Assembly: GCA_005408345.1 (NCBI GenBank)
Contig: SEMN01000644.1
Span: forward strand, 205,902 to 269,901
Origin: Macquaria australasica
Taxonomy: Eukaryota; Chordata; Actinopteri; Centrarchiformes; Percichthyidae
Reading direction: 5' to 3'
Length of the DNA: 64,000 nt
Made by a program: the position numbers and the translations under genes. Below, piece by piece: positions 54,788 to 64,000 of this stretch. Below the pieces are notes generated by a model. The model was not told where the DNA came from, searched no databases, and saw only the letters and a program-made list of their open reading frames with translations. Positions within the stretch are counted from its first letter, which is position 1, and each line of letters begins with the position of its first letter.

Positions 54788-56515
54788 TATTCAAATACCT
54801 AAGCCTGACAGGATGTCATTCAATCTCTGTCCACTGTTCCTGCTTTACCTTCTTTACCACCTTATCAGTTTTTCCCGATTTTCTCCTCTTTGCTCCTCTC
54901 TTCTTTTCTCTGTCTTTCTATACATCTATCCATCTTTCCCTCCCTCTTCATCCCACCCACCGCTGGCGTCTTTGTGTTGGAACAACAGAAACTGTTTCCC
55001 TGCGTTTTCAGTCCTCTCGGTTGTCGAGGCAGGGGGGTTGGTGGGTGGGAGTTTTTACCTGAGAGCAGGACAGAGGGCATTTTGTGTTGGACAAGGGAGC
55101 AAGGGACAGCAAGAGGAAAAAGAGAGAGGTGGGAGGGTGGGTAGAATGGGGGGAGACAAGAATGCAACACATACAGGTAAAAGCTTTGTGCAGGTACCAG
55201 AAACAAGAGCAGGAATCCAGGACACACACCAGTTTTAATGTCCATGTGATGGTAAAGAAAGAGTAGAACTGGAACTAAAGCCAGAAAAAAACGGACATGG
55301 AGACAGCAAGAAGAGGATGATCTATGTGTTTGACTTGATCAAATAAGTGGCAGGGAAATGGTTCGAATGTGGCCGCCCAATGACAGAGTGACGGGAAAAG
55401 ATTACTGCTGATACAACAAATACAAGATGTAAGTAAAATGAAATCTGCATTTTCTCTCATTTCTATGCACCTTTTCTTCTTTTAAAAAGTAATCTGTGAA
55501 TTCTGTGAGCTGTAATGCAAGCATGTAAGCAAATAATGACATAAAAAATGCTTTGGGATTCTGAATATTCAATTTCCATTGCAGAGTAAAACTTGTGGTT
55601 TATACACCAGTTAGAGCGTGTTGCTGCCTGCTTGATGGGAAATGTTCTGAATGGGAGGTTTCTCTGTGGCTACTTATATTCCATGAGTAGAAGTCAGGCA
55701 CATGTCAGCATGAGTCACACTCACATTCAGTGTTTCTGCTTTGTGTGTGTGTGCGTGTTTGTGTGTGTGTGTGTCCGCAGGCAGGCATGGTATAAATAAT
55801 GGATAAAGGTCTAATAAGCTTTCTGTGGAACTTCTCTGGGCTGTTGACCATTGGGATCAGCATTAGGATTTTGTCACTCAAACTCAAAGACACAACACTC
55901 AGCTTAACTATTGCTCTACACTCAGACACACACGCAAAGACGCACACACACACATTCAAGTCATACACAAGAGTGCATACACATATATGCGCATGCTCAT
56001 ACATTCTCGCACACTCACGCAAACACTGATCGCCTTATCTCGTCGTCCAAACAAGAAGATAACAAATAAACCACATTGTCTGTTTCTACAGAGGATCTCG
56101 ATAAGACATAAATCAGCTTACACACACATACATGGACAAACACACACACACATAAACAGATACAAACACATTCGAGGAAACAGAGCGGGTTTTCAGAAGG
56201 AGGAGGTTGAAAAAGACGACTAAAACAAGGATGGATGACTTTGACATTAATCCTAGCTGCTTCAAACTCTCTCTGAGTGTGCCTATTTCTTTATTCTCAA
56301 AACCTGCCTCTTTATCTCTCAGTTCTTCTTATCTCTGCATGTCTCTCCAGCCCTCTGACTTTCTCATTCCCATGCTTGTTGCTAGAGCATCAGGGATTCC
56401 CCTCCAAACTGCAAAGTAGCTCTTTGTTCCCCAGATACTACAAAGGATATATACGGATATTGTGCATATGTGTTTGGTTATGAGAAATCTTACAGGTTGT
56501 ACAGGTGTGTTTGTG
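54223..56515. other. Microsatellite-bearing spacer, no gene supported
   Basis: (GT)n at 54560-54579, (CA)n at 54762-54786, (GT)n at 55743-55774 and several short CA runs at 55920-56170. The overlapping frames at 54745-55266 on both strands are S/F/P- or K/G/E-rich and lack domains. Confidence 0.55.
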
Positions 56516-56519
56516 ATCT

Positions 56520-56790
56520 TAAAGGAATAGTTCATCATTTTGTTGCTGTCTTGCAGAGAATTAGATGAAAGAATGATACCACTCTCACGTCTGTGCGGAA
56601 AATGTGAGGCTTCAGCCAGCAGCCAGTCAGCTTAGCTTAGCACAAAGACGGAAACCAGGTAAAAACATCTGCCTGCCAGCACCTCTAAAGCTCTCTAACT
56701 GACGAATGATATCTTGTTTGTTTGATCATCTAACTCTCTGCCAGAAAGTCAATAAGCACATTCCCCAATATGTGGAACTATTCCTTTTAA
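56520..56790 (+). repeat. Dispersed repeat, family F (near-complete short copy)
   Basis: The left end 'ttaaaggaatagttcatc' and the inverted right end 'taaaaggaatagttccac' form terminal inverted repeats. Between them: 'tgataccactctcacgtctg', 'cagccagcagccagtcagct', 'cagcacctctaaagctc'. Flanks 'tgtgatct' and 'agtgatat' match at 6 of 8, which would suit an old 8-bp duplication. This is a very common percomorph repeat. Confidence 0.78.
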
Positions 56791-58035
56791 GTGATATGCA
56801 TTTCTAAAGGCCATTTCCCAGGGGTTTCATGTCATGACGGCATCAGACTTCACAATATCAGCCTGATTATGGCCCAACCCCAGAGACGTGGGGCATCGGG
56901 AACACAAATGAGCATTGGGAAATCACATGTGAAAATTGATTGTGTGACATCGTGGAAGACAACCAATGCAGCATCTGGGGCACTTCACAACATCCAGACA
57001 AAATCACTAGCATGTTTCAGGAATAGTTTACCTTCTCTCGCCTAGTTCGGTGACTTCTTCGCCATGTTCCGTGACAGCTATGTACGACATGCAGGTGGTG
57101 AAAGATGGCGAGCCAATATGGTCAGGGTCCAGCATGTAGTCTACTATGTACCTTGGCCAAATCAGATCAAGATTGTGACTCTGTGATTGCCTAAACTGAC
57201 CATCTAAAGACAAAAATATAGTGTAGTTATATCCGACATTAGGGTGTTCATGGATGATACTGTATTATAAAATTCACTTCCTGTAAATGGAACCATTGGC
57301 ATAACCAAAACACAATGTTGCCCTGTACGGAAACCGGCTCTTTAACGGTAGAAACGGCTCTGAAACAGCATTTAGGACTAGAGCCCAACTGGTTGGAGCC
57401 TGATCCAAGTTGTCCAAGCCTGATGCAGACCACACAGTCCCACATTTTGGGCTGCATGCTGAGAGTCCATGCGGGCCCTAACAGCTTGTGGATACAGAAA
57501 GTATAATTTAGACTTAGTTTGTCCACCAGACAAAAAATAATGAAGGAATTAATTATCAAAAATGTTTATGTAAAATAAAAAAGAACTTTGGCTAATATAT
57601 TAGGATCAGATTGTTTTACTGAAATTTCGATATTGGCCCAAAAAACATATCCAGTATGGGTCAAGCTATACAGCTGATACATGAGTGGGGTTGACTTGTT
57701 TTTATATATTTATATATATATTATGTTTATGTTTTTTTGTTTATGGTTGTTATTGACACACATTTGATTTCAACCAAAGCTTATTGTTAAAAAAATGTTA
57801 AATTTTCAGATGAAACATAATATGTTGGTCACAACTCTTTATCTCTATCAAAAATGTATGTTAATGTGTTTATTTTAAAAAGGATTATTTTAAACTCTCA
57901 AATATTCAGCCTAAAAATCCAGTATCGGTGGAACTCCACACACAACACAGAAAACCTCCACTGAAGTACGTTATAATGCATTAATTAAAGAATGAGCCAA
58001 GCAAACATTCAGTGTAGGGATACTTATCATGTATC
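56791..58035. other. No gene supported
   Basis: Mostly AT-rich. A 103-codon minus frame (57248-57559) has no domain. The phrase at 57620-57660 ('atttcgatattggcccaaa') and a later 'ccagtatcggtgg' recall yet another fish repeat, but no ends could be fixed. Confidence 0.4.
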
Positions 58036-58052
58036 ACTGCCTCAGAAGAAGA

Positions 58053-58924
58053 TGGCGCCGAGTAGTACGGCTGCGTCGTTTTGCGCTCCCCACCGACCTT
58101 GCAGCTATTTGCTTGTTTATTTATATTTCTCTGTTATTCTTACATCTAAGGTAGCCAGTTATCTTAGATACGACAGGAGCACATTACTGGACATAAAAGA
58201 CTCGGCGATCACTTACATTTTGCCGGAGTTTTTCTACTGGGACCCTGTCTTCATTCAGGACGCGGAAGGCCCACAAACAATAGCAGCCTGACCAAACAGG
58301 CGTTGGAGGCGTCGCAGGAATAGGGGATCGAGAGCCGGAGTTCTGGTGTGGCTAAGACGGCGTGCCAGCATTTTGCTAGCCAACGTACAATCCCTGGACA
58401 ACAAGCTGTGTGAGTTGAGAGCTAGGATCTCCTTCCAGCGCGAAACAAGGGACTGTAACATCATCTGCCTCACAGAAACCTGGCTGTCGGAAGATACTCC
58501 TGACCACGCCATCGCACCCCCGGAATTTTCCGTGTTCCGGGCGGACAGGTCCAGGGCTCTCTCAGGGAAAGGCAAAGAGGGAGGTGTGTGTTTTATGGTC
58601 AACAATGCTTGGTGTGATCAGAGGAGTGCCCACTCCCTCAAGTCGTTTTGCTCCCCTGACCTGGAGTATCTCGTACTCTTATGCCGGCCATTTTGGCTTC
58701 CCAGAGAGTTCACGGCTATTGTTGTAATAGCAGTGTACATTCCGCCTCATGCCAACAAGGATCTGGCACTTACAGAATGGCATGACACTATCTGCAACCT
58801 GGAAGACAAGCACCCAGAGGCCGCTTTCATCGTGGTTGGTGACTTCAACCAAGCATCTCTGAGAAAAGTATTGCCTAAATACTTCCAACACATCAATGTA
58901 AACACACGCGGAAAGAACACTCGA
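58053..58924 (+). pseudogene. LINE N-terminus and endonuclease, one stop
   Basis: The frame opens with MAPSSTAASF at about 58052 and continues to a TGA at 58289-58291. It resumes in the same frame with an R-rich basic segment, then ILLANVQSLDNK, then CLTETWLS, GGVCFMVNN, VYIPPHANKD and VVGDFNQ. These are the endonuclease motifs of the L2/Rex group: N-V-Q-S-L, T-E-T-W and G-D-F-N. The catalytic SDH falls just after the first frameshift (at about 58922) and is intact in the next frame. An ORF1 is not seen. The endonuclease would nick target DNA for reverse transcription if the frame were intact. Confidence 0.85.
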
Positions 58925-60983
58925 CCATTGCTACTCTCCCTTCAGGAATGGCTTCAAACCCCTCCTCCGCCCACCATTCGGCAAATCAGATCACTCCTCA
59001 GTACTGCTTCTTCCCGCTTACAAGCAGAAGCTAAAGCAAACAGTGCCGTCCGTGAAGTCGATTCACCGCTGGACAGACCAATCGGACGCTGTATTACAAG
59101 ACTGTTTTGATCACGTGGACTGGGACATGTTCCGCAACGCTTCAGAGAACAACAACGAAGAGTATGTGGAAACAGTCATGGGATTTACCCAAAAGTGCAC
59201 TGAGGACGTTGTCCCCACAAAAACTGTACGGATATACCCCAACCAGAAACCATGGATTAATGGTTCTGTGCGGGCTGCCCTGAAGGCAAGAGAGACCGCC
59301 TTCGCCGCGGAGGACGAAGTTGAGGTAAAGAAAACTCGCTACGACCTGCGTAGAGCGATCAAGGCAGCCAAACGGGAATACAAGACGAAGATTGAGACAC
59401 AGCTGAGTGGCAACGATTCACGTAGCTTATGGCAAGGGCTACACATCATATCGGACTTTAAAGGGAAACCCAGCTCTGTAGCTAACGTTGCAGCGTCCCT
59501 CCCGGACGAGCTAAATACTTTTTACGCTCGTTTTGAGGTTCCAAACACCAACCTCACGGAGGGAGTTGTCACCGCCAGGACGACCAGCGCCGAGACGAAT
59601 GCTCCTACTGTCACTGAGGCTGACGTGCGCAAGACGTTCCTGCGCATCAACATCCGCAAAGCGGCCGGCCCAGACGGTATACCGGGCCGCGTGCTCAGAG
59701 CGTGCGCATCGCAGCTAGCTGGAGTGTTTACGGATATATTCAATCTCTCCCTATCCACGTGTGTAGTACCTTCCTGCTTCAAATCCTCCACCATTGTCCC
59801 TGTGCCTAAGAAGAGCAAAGTGACATGTCTCAACGACTGGCGCCCCGTTGCCCTCACGCCCATTGTGAGCAAATGCTTTGAAAGACTGGTAAAGGACATC
59901 ATCCGAACCATGTTACCCCCCACTCTTGACCCCCATCAATTTGCTTACCGGGACAACAGATCTACTGACGATGCCATAGCCACAACATTACATTGCTCTC
60001 ACCCACCTGGAAAAGAGGAACTCGTATGTAAGGATGCTGTTCGTAGATTACAGTTCAGCATTCAACACAATAGTTCCCCCCAGACTCGACACCAAGCTGA
60101 GGAGCCTAGGACTCAACCCCAGCCTGTGCAGCTGGGTCCTGGACTTCCTAACGGGTCGACGCCCAGTGGTGAGGATGGGCACCATCTCTTCCAACGCTCT
60201 GACTCTCAGCACAGGAGCTCCTCAGGGCTGCGTTCTCAGCCCGCTCCTCTACTCCCTGTACACCCACGACTGTGTAGCCACACACAGCTCCACCTTGGTG
60301 ATTAAGTTCGCCGACGACACAACGGTGGTAGGCCTGATCAGCAACAACGATGAGACAGCCTACAGGAGAGAGGTCGACAACCTGACACAGTGGTGCCAGG
60401 AGAACAACCTCTCTCTCAACGTTGACAAAACCAAGGAGCTGATAGTGGACTACAGGAGGAAAGGAGAGAGGCTGGCCCCCATCACCATCAAGGTTCTGCT
60501 GTTGAGAGAGTCAGCAGCTTCAAATTCCTCGGCGTCCACATCACCGATGACCTCACCTGGGACGAACACACTGGCCACGTGGTGAAGAGGGCCCAACAAC
60601 GCCTTTTTCACCTCAGGCGGCTGAAGAAGTTCGGCATGGGGCCCAAGATCCTGCGGGCCTTCTACAGAGTAACCACAGAGAGCGTCCTGACTGGGTGCAT
60701 CACTTCCTGGCTGGGTAACTGCACTGCTGTCAGCCGTGGAGCACTGCAGAGAGTGGTGCGGACAGCCCAGCGCATCAGTGGATGTGAGCTTCCCTCCATC
60801 CAGGACATTTACAAGGAGCGGTGTCTCAGGAAGGCTCGTAGGATCCTCATAGACCCCACCCAGCCCAACCACAGACTGTTTGAGCTGCTACCGTCTGGCA
60901 AACGGTATCGCAGCCTCAAAGCCAGGACCAGCAGGCTAAAGGACAGCTTTTTCCATCAAGCAACCAGGCTCTTAAACAACTGA
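58923..60983 (+). pseudogene. LINE reverse transcriptase, two more frameshifts
   Basis: Frame 1 (58923-59993) has the endonuclease end GKSDHSS (SDH at 58986-58994), then the RT entry RKAAGPDGIPGRVLRACA, LNDWRPVALTPIVSKCFERL and DPHQFAYRDNRSTDDA. After a frameshift near 59994 come VDYSSAFNTIVPP, GAPQGCVLSPLLYSLYTHD and the catalytic IKFADDTTVVG (FADD at 60307-60318), then NNLSLNVDKTKELIVDYRR. After a third shift near 60500 come FKFLGVHITDDLTW, VKRAQQRLFHLRRLKKFG and the C-terminal domain to 60983. All catalytic motifs are preserved, so decay is by small indels only. Confidence 0.88.
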
Positions 60984-61400
60984 CTATAGGGCCTGGGCCC
61001 TCGCCTGCTGCCATTCAACTAACCATAGATCACACACCTGCACAGGTCACTTTACAATATTTATACTACCATTTGCCACTTTACCCCCTCACCAATTATT
61101 TACTCTTATTTCTTTTATATTTTTATTCTTATTTTTTTGTATCATATTGTACTTCTTCTTTTTTATAGTCTTTACAGTTATAGCTATGGCTTTTCTTATA
61201 GTATTATATTTTTATTCTCATTTTTTCTTTTTTTGTATATACTGTTGTATATTGTACTATGTTGCCCTCTTGTTTTTATATATAATCTATTTATTGTGTA
61301 TTGTGCTGCAAGGGGGGGAGCCAAAACATAAGAATTTTACAGTTTTTGTACTTGTATGAAAACATGTAACAGTAAAACTCTTGAAACTTGAATCTTGAAA
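60984..61400 (+). other. 3' UTR and terminal repeat of the LINE
   Basis: AT-rich with T-runs, then 'caagggggggagccaaaac' and three CTTGAA-type units at the end. LINE 3' ends of this kind are recognised by the element's own reverse transcriptase. The frames here (F/Y/I-rich) are artefacts. The 3' flank begins about 61400. Confidence 0.7.
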
Positions 61401-62455
61401 TGAATAATTTAAAGAGAATAAGTTCAACTTTTATCAGAGTATTAAGTAATTCAAATTCATCTGTGATTTCCTTTGTTCTCAGCCACTATCACCAACCAAA
61501 AATATCGGTCTGACCCTGGTTTGGATCCCACCATGGTTGGTTCATGCATGGTGCCACGCTGTACTCAGGCCTGTGGTTGTTCATTTATGTGTGTATTTGT
61601 GGATGCACGTGGGCTGCTTTGCCTGCCTCTCCCTCTCTCTGTTAACGTTGACTCATCCATTTTCAGCCAGTTAATAATTCAGAGGGTCTGCAGGCTGTGT
61701 TTTCATCTGTCTCATCTCTGTGAAAGAACCCCTAGTAATTACACACCACCAAAACAAGACACTGACTCCTGATGGCTGGCAGGCTGGCTGGGGATGGAGA
61801 GTGAGCAAGTGGGGAGGAGAGAGAAGCACAAGGGGAGCGGGTGAGAGTGAAGGAGAGATGGAAGGACAGGAGGGGAGGGATTGGAGGATGCACAGGAGAC
61901 AAGGATACACAGTGGAGAGAGGTGTCTCAGCACTGTTGTAAATCCTCTGCAGGGCCTTGTAAGCTGTCAGACAAGCTGAGGGTGTTAAAGGCATGAAGTG
62001 AGAGAGCTACACACACTCACAGACACACACACTCGAATCATTGTGCGCAGAGAAAACTTTACTCCTGCTACCAGCGTGACTGGCTCGCTGCTGTGTTTTA
62101 TGGCTTTCTATTCCTATGTGATTTTCTCTGGCATGTCACATAGGGTCTAAAGCCATTGGGTACAGAGTGGGAGATCTGCAGAGGAGGATTAGATGGATAT
62201 ATGGAATGACAGAGGAGGGATAAAAGAAGAGCATGAGAAGCTTTAATAGCATATATGTACACACACACACACATATACACTGCATTGCCCGAGGCATTTT
62301 TGTCTCTGCTTGCAGTCTAGCTCAGCTAATTGCCCCCATATGACACAGGTTGAAGTGCACATCAATCCCTAAACCCACACACACACACACACGCATGAAT
62401 GCAGACACTTACTTTTGGTCTGTGCTGGTGTTTTTGTCACCCACTCTCTCCCACT
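61401..62455. other. No gene seen
   Basis: GA-rich patch at 61770-61925 produces G/E/R-rich frames with no domain. A short CA run lies at 62260-62275 and another at 62376-62391. No host gene can be supported. Confidence 0.45.
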
Positions 62456-62458
62456 TGC

Positions 62459-62460
<2 letters not shown>

Positions 62461-62514
<54 letters not shown>
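62461..62514. repeat. (CA)n microsatellite
   Basis: About 27 CA units. The T-H repeat peptides are artefacts. A (GA/GT)-rich tract follows at 62688-62752. Confidence 0.96.
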
Positions 62515-62518
<4 letters not shown>

Positions 62519-62687
62519 ACACTCCCCAGCCAGACCTGCTGGTGCTGCTGACTCAGGTTGGTATTTAATAATCTCTCACTTTCACCTCATGTCTCCTAAT
62601 CTCACTGTTTGTGATTGGCTGCTAGCACGCTAGCAAAAAATGTTAACGTTGGGAGTTTAGTAAGCCTTAAGACTACTTCTGGCTGTG

Positions 62688-62752
62688 TGTGAGTGTGAGT
62701 GTGAGAGTGAGAGAGCGAGGGAGAGAGACAGAGAGGGAGAGAGAAAGAGAGT
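62688..62752. repeat. (GT)(GA)-rich simple repeat
   Basis: Degenerate GTGAGTGT units pass into GAGAGA with scattered interruptions. Purine-rich on the plus strand. Confidence 0.85.
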
Positions 62753-63540
62753 AATTATATGGATGTGAAGCAAAATGTGAGAAGAAGCGTGATGGTAAAG
62801 GAGTTTTTCTCGTCGTTGAGTGACAGCGCTCAATAGACTGCCATGCCAATCTTTACTGCAGTGTATGTGTGTGTGCGCAGTGTGTTTTGACTGACCTACT
62901 GACTGAACCTCAGTAACTTTCTCTGCATTGATTTTCTTGCTAAGAGCACTGCAAAAAGGTGAAAGACAAACACACATAGACACTCATGTTGCCTGGAGGG
63001 TTCTATCGACAGCTGTCTGTTATATATTTACTGGATTACAACAGTACCCCGGTTGTAGGCCTGTAGTTGATATAAATGATGGTAAGATTTGCAGCCATGA
63101 GGTTGCACATATGATGACCTGACCATGATGGCATCAGAGAGCTTTGATTCCCTTTAGCACCTCCAGACCGTGTTCCCATAGTGGCTCCTTTGAATTTCCA
63201 TCCCAGTCTGGATTGGAAACTTCAGCTGGGACTTAAATCCATACCTCACCTATAGAGTTCCATAGTGGGAGGAGTGCAGAGTAAAGTACAGAGTGCAGAA
63301 GTAAAAGTCGTGTTCATTTTAATGTCAGGTGACTGACAGTTGGAGCACTTCAAGGCTTTGATGGACACGAAACTCTGAACTTTGATTAAAAAAGTCGAAG
63401 GTACAAGTCTATGTACATAAACATGTGAGGAGAGAAGTCAAACATGACAAACAAGGAGCATTTTGATGAGAAACATCCATTCACCTAGCTTAAAACTGCA
63501 TCGCGCTACAGGGGAGCAGAAGGTAAGATTATGATGGTTT
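62753..63540. other. No gene seen
   Basis: Ordinary AT-rich DNA with short domain-free frames. A short inverted 'agtaaagtacagagtgcaga' type duplication occurs at 63275-63305. No further feature. Confidence 0.4.
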
Positions 63541-63850
63541 GAAGTGTTTTATTCCCGCCAGACAAGAACGTTGATATTGGACAATTCTGCAAAACCCTGG
63601 ATTACATCTAATGACAATGATTTTTTACACCCAATGCCAGTGTTGGGCAAATATTGTGGTTATGGCAAATAAACTACAGTTACGCCATGGTTTATATGGT
63701 TTAGGCAACTAAAACACATAAGGTGATAAGGTTAGGGAAAGGCCGTGGTTACAGTTAATAAAGAAGGTGAACGTTAATGGCAAGTCTGTTATGGGATGCA
63801 ACCACCTGTCTTCTGCATGAGGATTTGACGTGTTACACACCCATCCACCA
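63541..63850 (+). repeat. Dispersed repeat, family C (second full copy)
   Basis: 'gttgatattggacaattctg', 'aatgacaatgatttttta', 'aactaaaacacataaggtg' and 'aaggttagggaaaggccgtg' follow the order of 9140-9390. It ends before a 'ctgcataaaagccaca' phrase. Confidence 0.7.
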
Positions 63851-63944
63851 TCTCGATCTCGTACTTTCTGCCTTGCTGCATAAAAGCCACAATACTTCTT
63901 ACTTTGGCACTGAACATCAGCATTAAACGTAAATCATGAAGTGG

Positions 63945-64000
63945 GTTCTTTATTCTTTATTCTTTATTTGGATCCCCATTAGCTTCCACAAAGTGGTTGC
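63945..64000. repeat. (TTCTTTA)n and retroelement-tail-like end
   Basis: Three TTCTTTA units are followed by 'tttggatccccattagctt', a phrase common near the 3' ends of fish retroelements in reverse. The window ends inside it, so its extent is unknown. Confidence 0.55.

Larger units (their letters stand above)
58040..61400 (+). mobile_element. Nearly full-length L2/Rex-type LINE
   Basis: About 3.36 kb on the plus strand: a short 5' region starting near AAGAAGATGGCGCCGAG, an N-terminal segment, an apurinic endonuclease, a reverse transcriptase with FADD, a C-terminal domain ending RLLNN at 60983, and an AT-rich 3' UTR ending in CTTGAA-type units (61377-61400). NCBI-style names for relatives are 'jockey-like' or Rex/L2. 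I could not find a clean target duplication. It is the least decayed autonomous element here but carries one in-frame stop and three frameshifts. Confidence 0.88.

Noticed and set aside
55363..55380. 'tggttcgaatgtggcc' resembling a tRNA B box
   Set aside because: No A box at the right spacing, no acceptor stem, and no SINE body downstream.
59522..59923. 133-codon minus-strand frame
   Set aside because: It is the antisense shadow of the LINE reverse transcriptase.
60450..60872. 140-codon minus-strand frame
   Set aside because: Antisense shadow of the LINE C-terminal domain.
58040..61400. Target-site duplication of the large LINE
   Set aside because: I compared the text before 58040 with that after 61400; only short AT-rich matches exist, none convincing.

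Overview
This window reads as teleost (ray-finned fish, most likely spiny-rayed/percomorph) nuclear DNA from a gene-poor region. The basis is the mix of repeats: fish L2/Rex-type and L1-type LINEs, many small DNA-transposon-like repeats familiar from perciform genomes, and very abundant (CA)n, (CT)n and (TCC)n tracts. I found no complete host gene, rRNA, tRNA or CRISPR array. Nearly all long open frames are microsatellite artefacts or pieces of transposons. The only host-gene hint is a GC- and purine-rich interval at about 44.6-47.1 kb, ending in a possible first exon with a strong splice donor at 47091/47092.

Layout. 1-6.07 kb: an array of one unclassified repeat family. Its ends carry GGGCCC and small hairpins, one end is multiplied in tandem, and a clean 784-bp copy in the opposite orientation lies at 21.4-22.2 kb inside another repeat. 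6.4-7.34 kb: an old repeat, a 182-bp TA-flanked MITE, and a half LTR whose TATA-box position has become a long (TA)n tract. 8.7-14.2 kb: dispersed repeats, a solo LTR and a reverse-transcriptase relic. 14.4-17 kb: a solo LTR and a broken L1-type element. 17-24.6 kb: sparse, with scattered repeats including a SINE 3' part. 24.7-26.9 kb: two solo LTRs. 27-31 kb: pyrimidine-rich and CA/CT-rich DNA with an L2-like LINE scrap. 31.95-33.5 kb: a 5'-truncated L2-type LINE on the minus strand. 35.2 kb: a hAT-type MITE. 40.2-42.2 kb: another solo LTR, a 44-nt near-perfect hairpin, a possible small LTR and a 472-bp inverted-repeat transposon. 44.6-51.3 kb: GA/CT-rich tracts and microsatellites around the possible promoter. 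52-57 kb: more dispersed DNA-transposon-like repeats. 58.04-61.4 kb: the youngest-looking autonomous element, a nearly full-length L2/Rex-type LINE with endonuclease and reverse transcriptase, broken by one stop and three frameshifts. 61.4-64 kb: microsatellites and repeat tails.

How the parts relate. There is no pathway or operon; the history is one of insertion and decay. The strongest observations rest on exact target-site duplications read directly from the sequence: five solo LTRs (5 bp each), one hAT-like MITE (8 bp) and one inverted-repeat element (10 bp with one mismatch). The most unusual element is the unclassified GGGCCC-ended family. It has terminal hairpins whose arms change together between copies, tandemly multiplied ends, and an internal motif close to the CTCF binding consensus. 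Family names for short repeats come from memory of fish genomes, not from a search.
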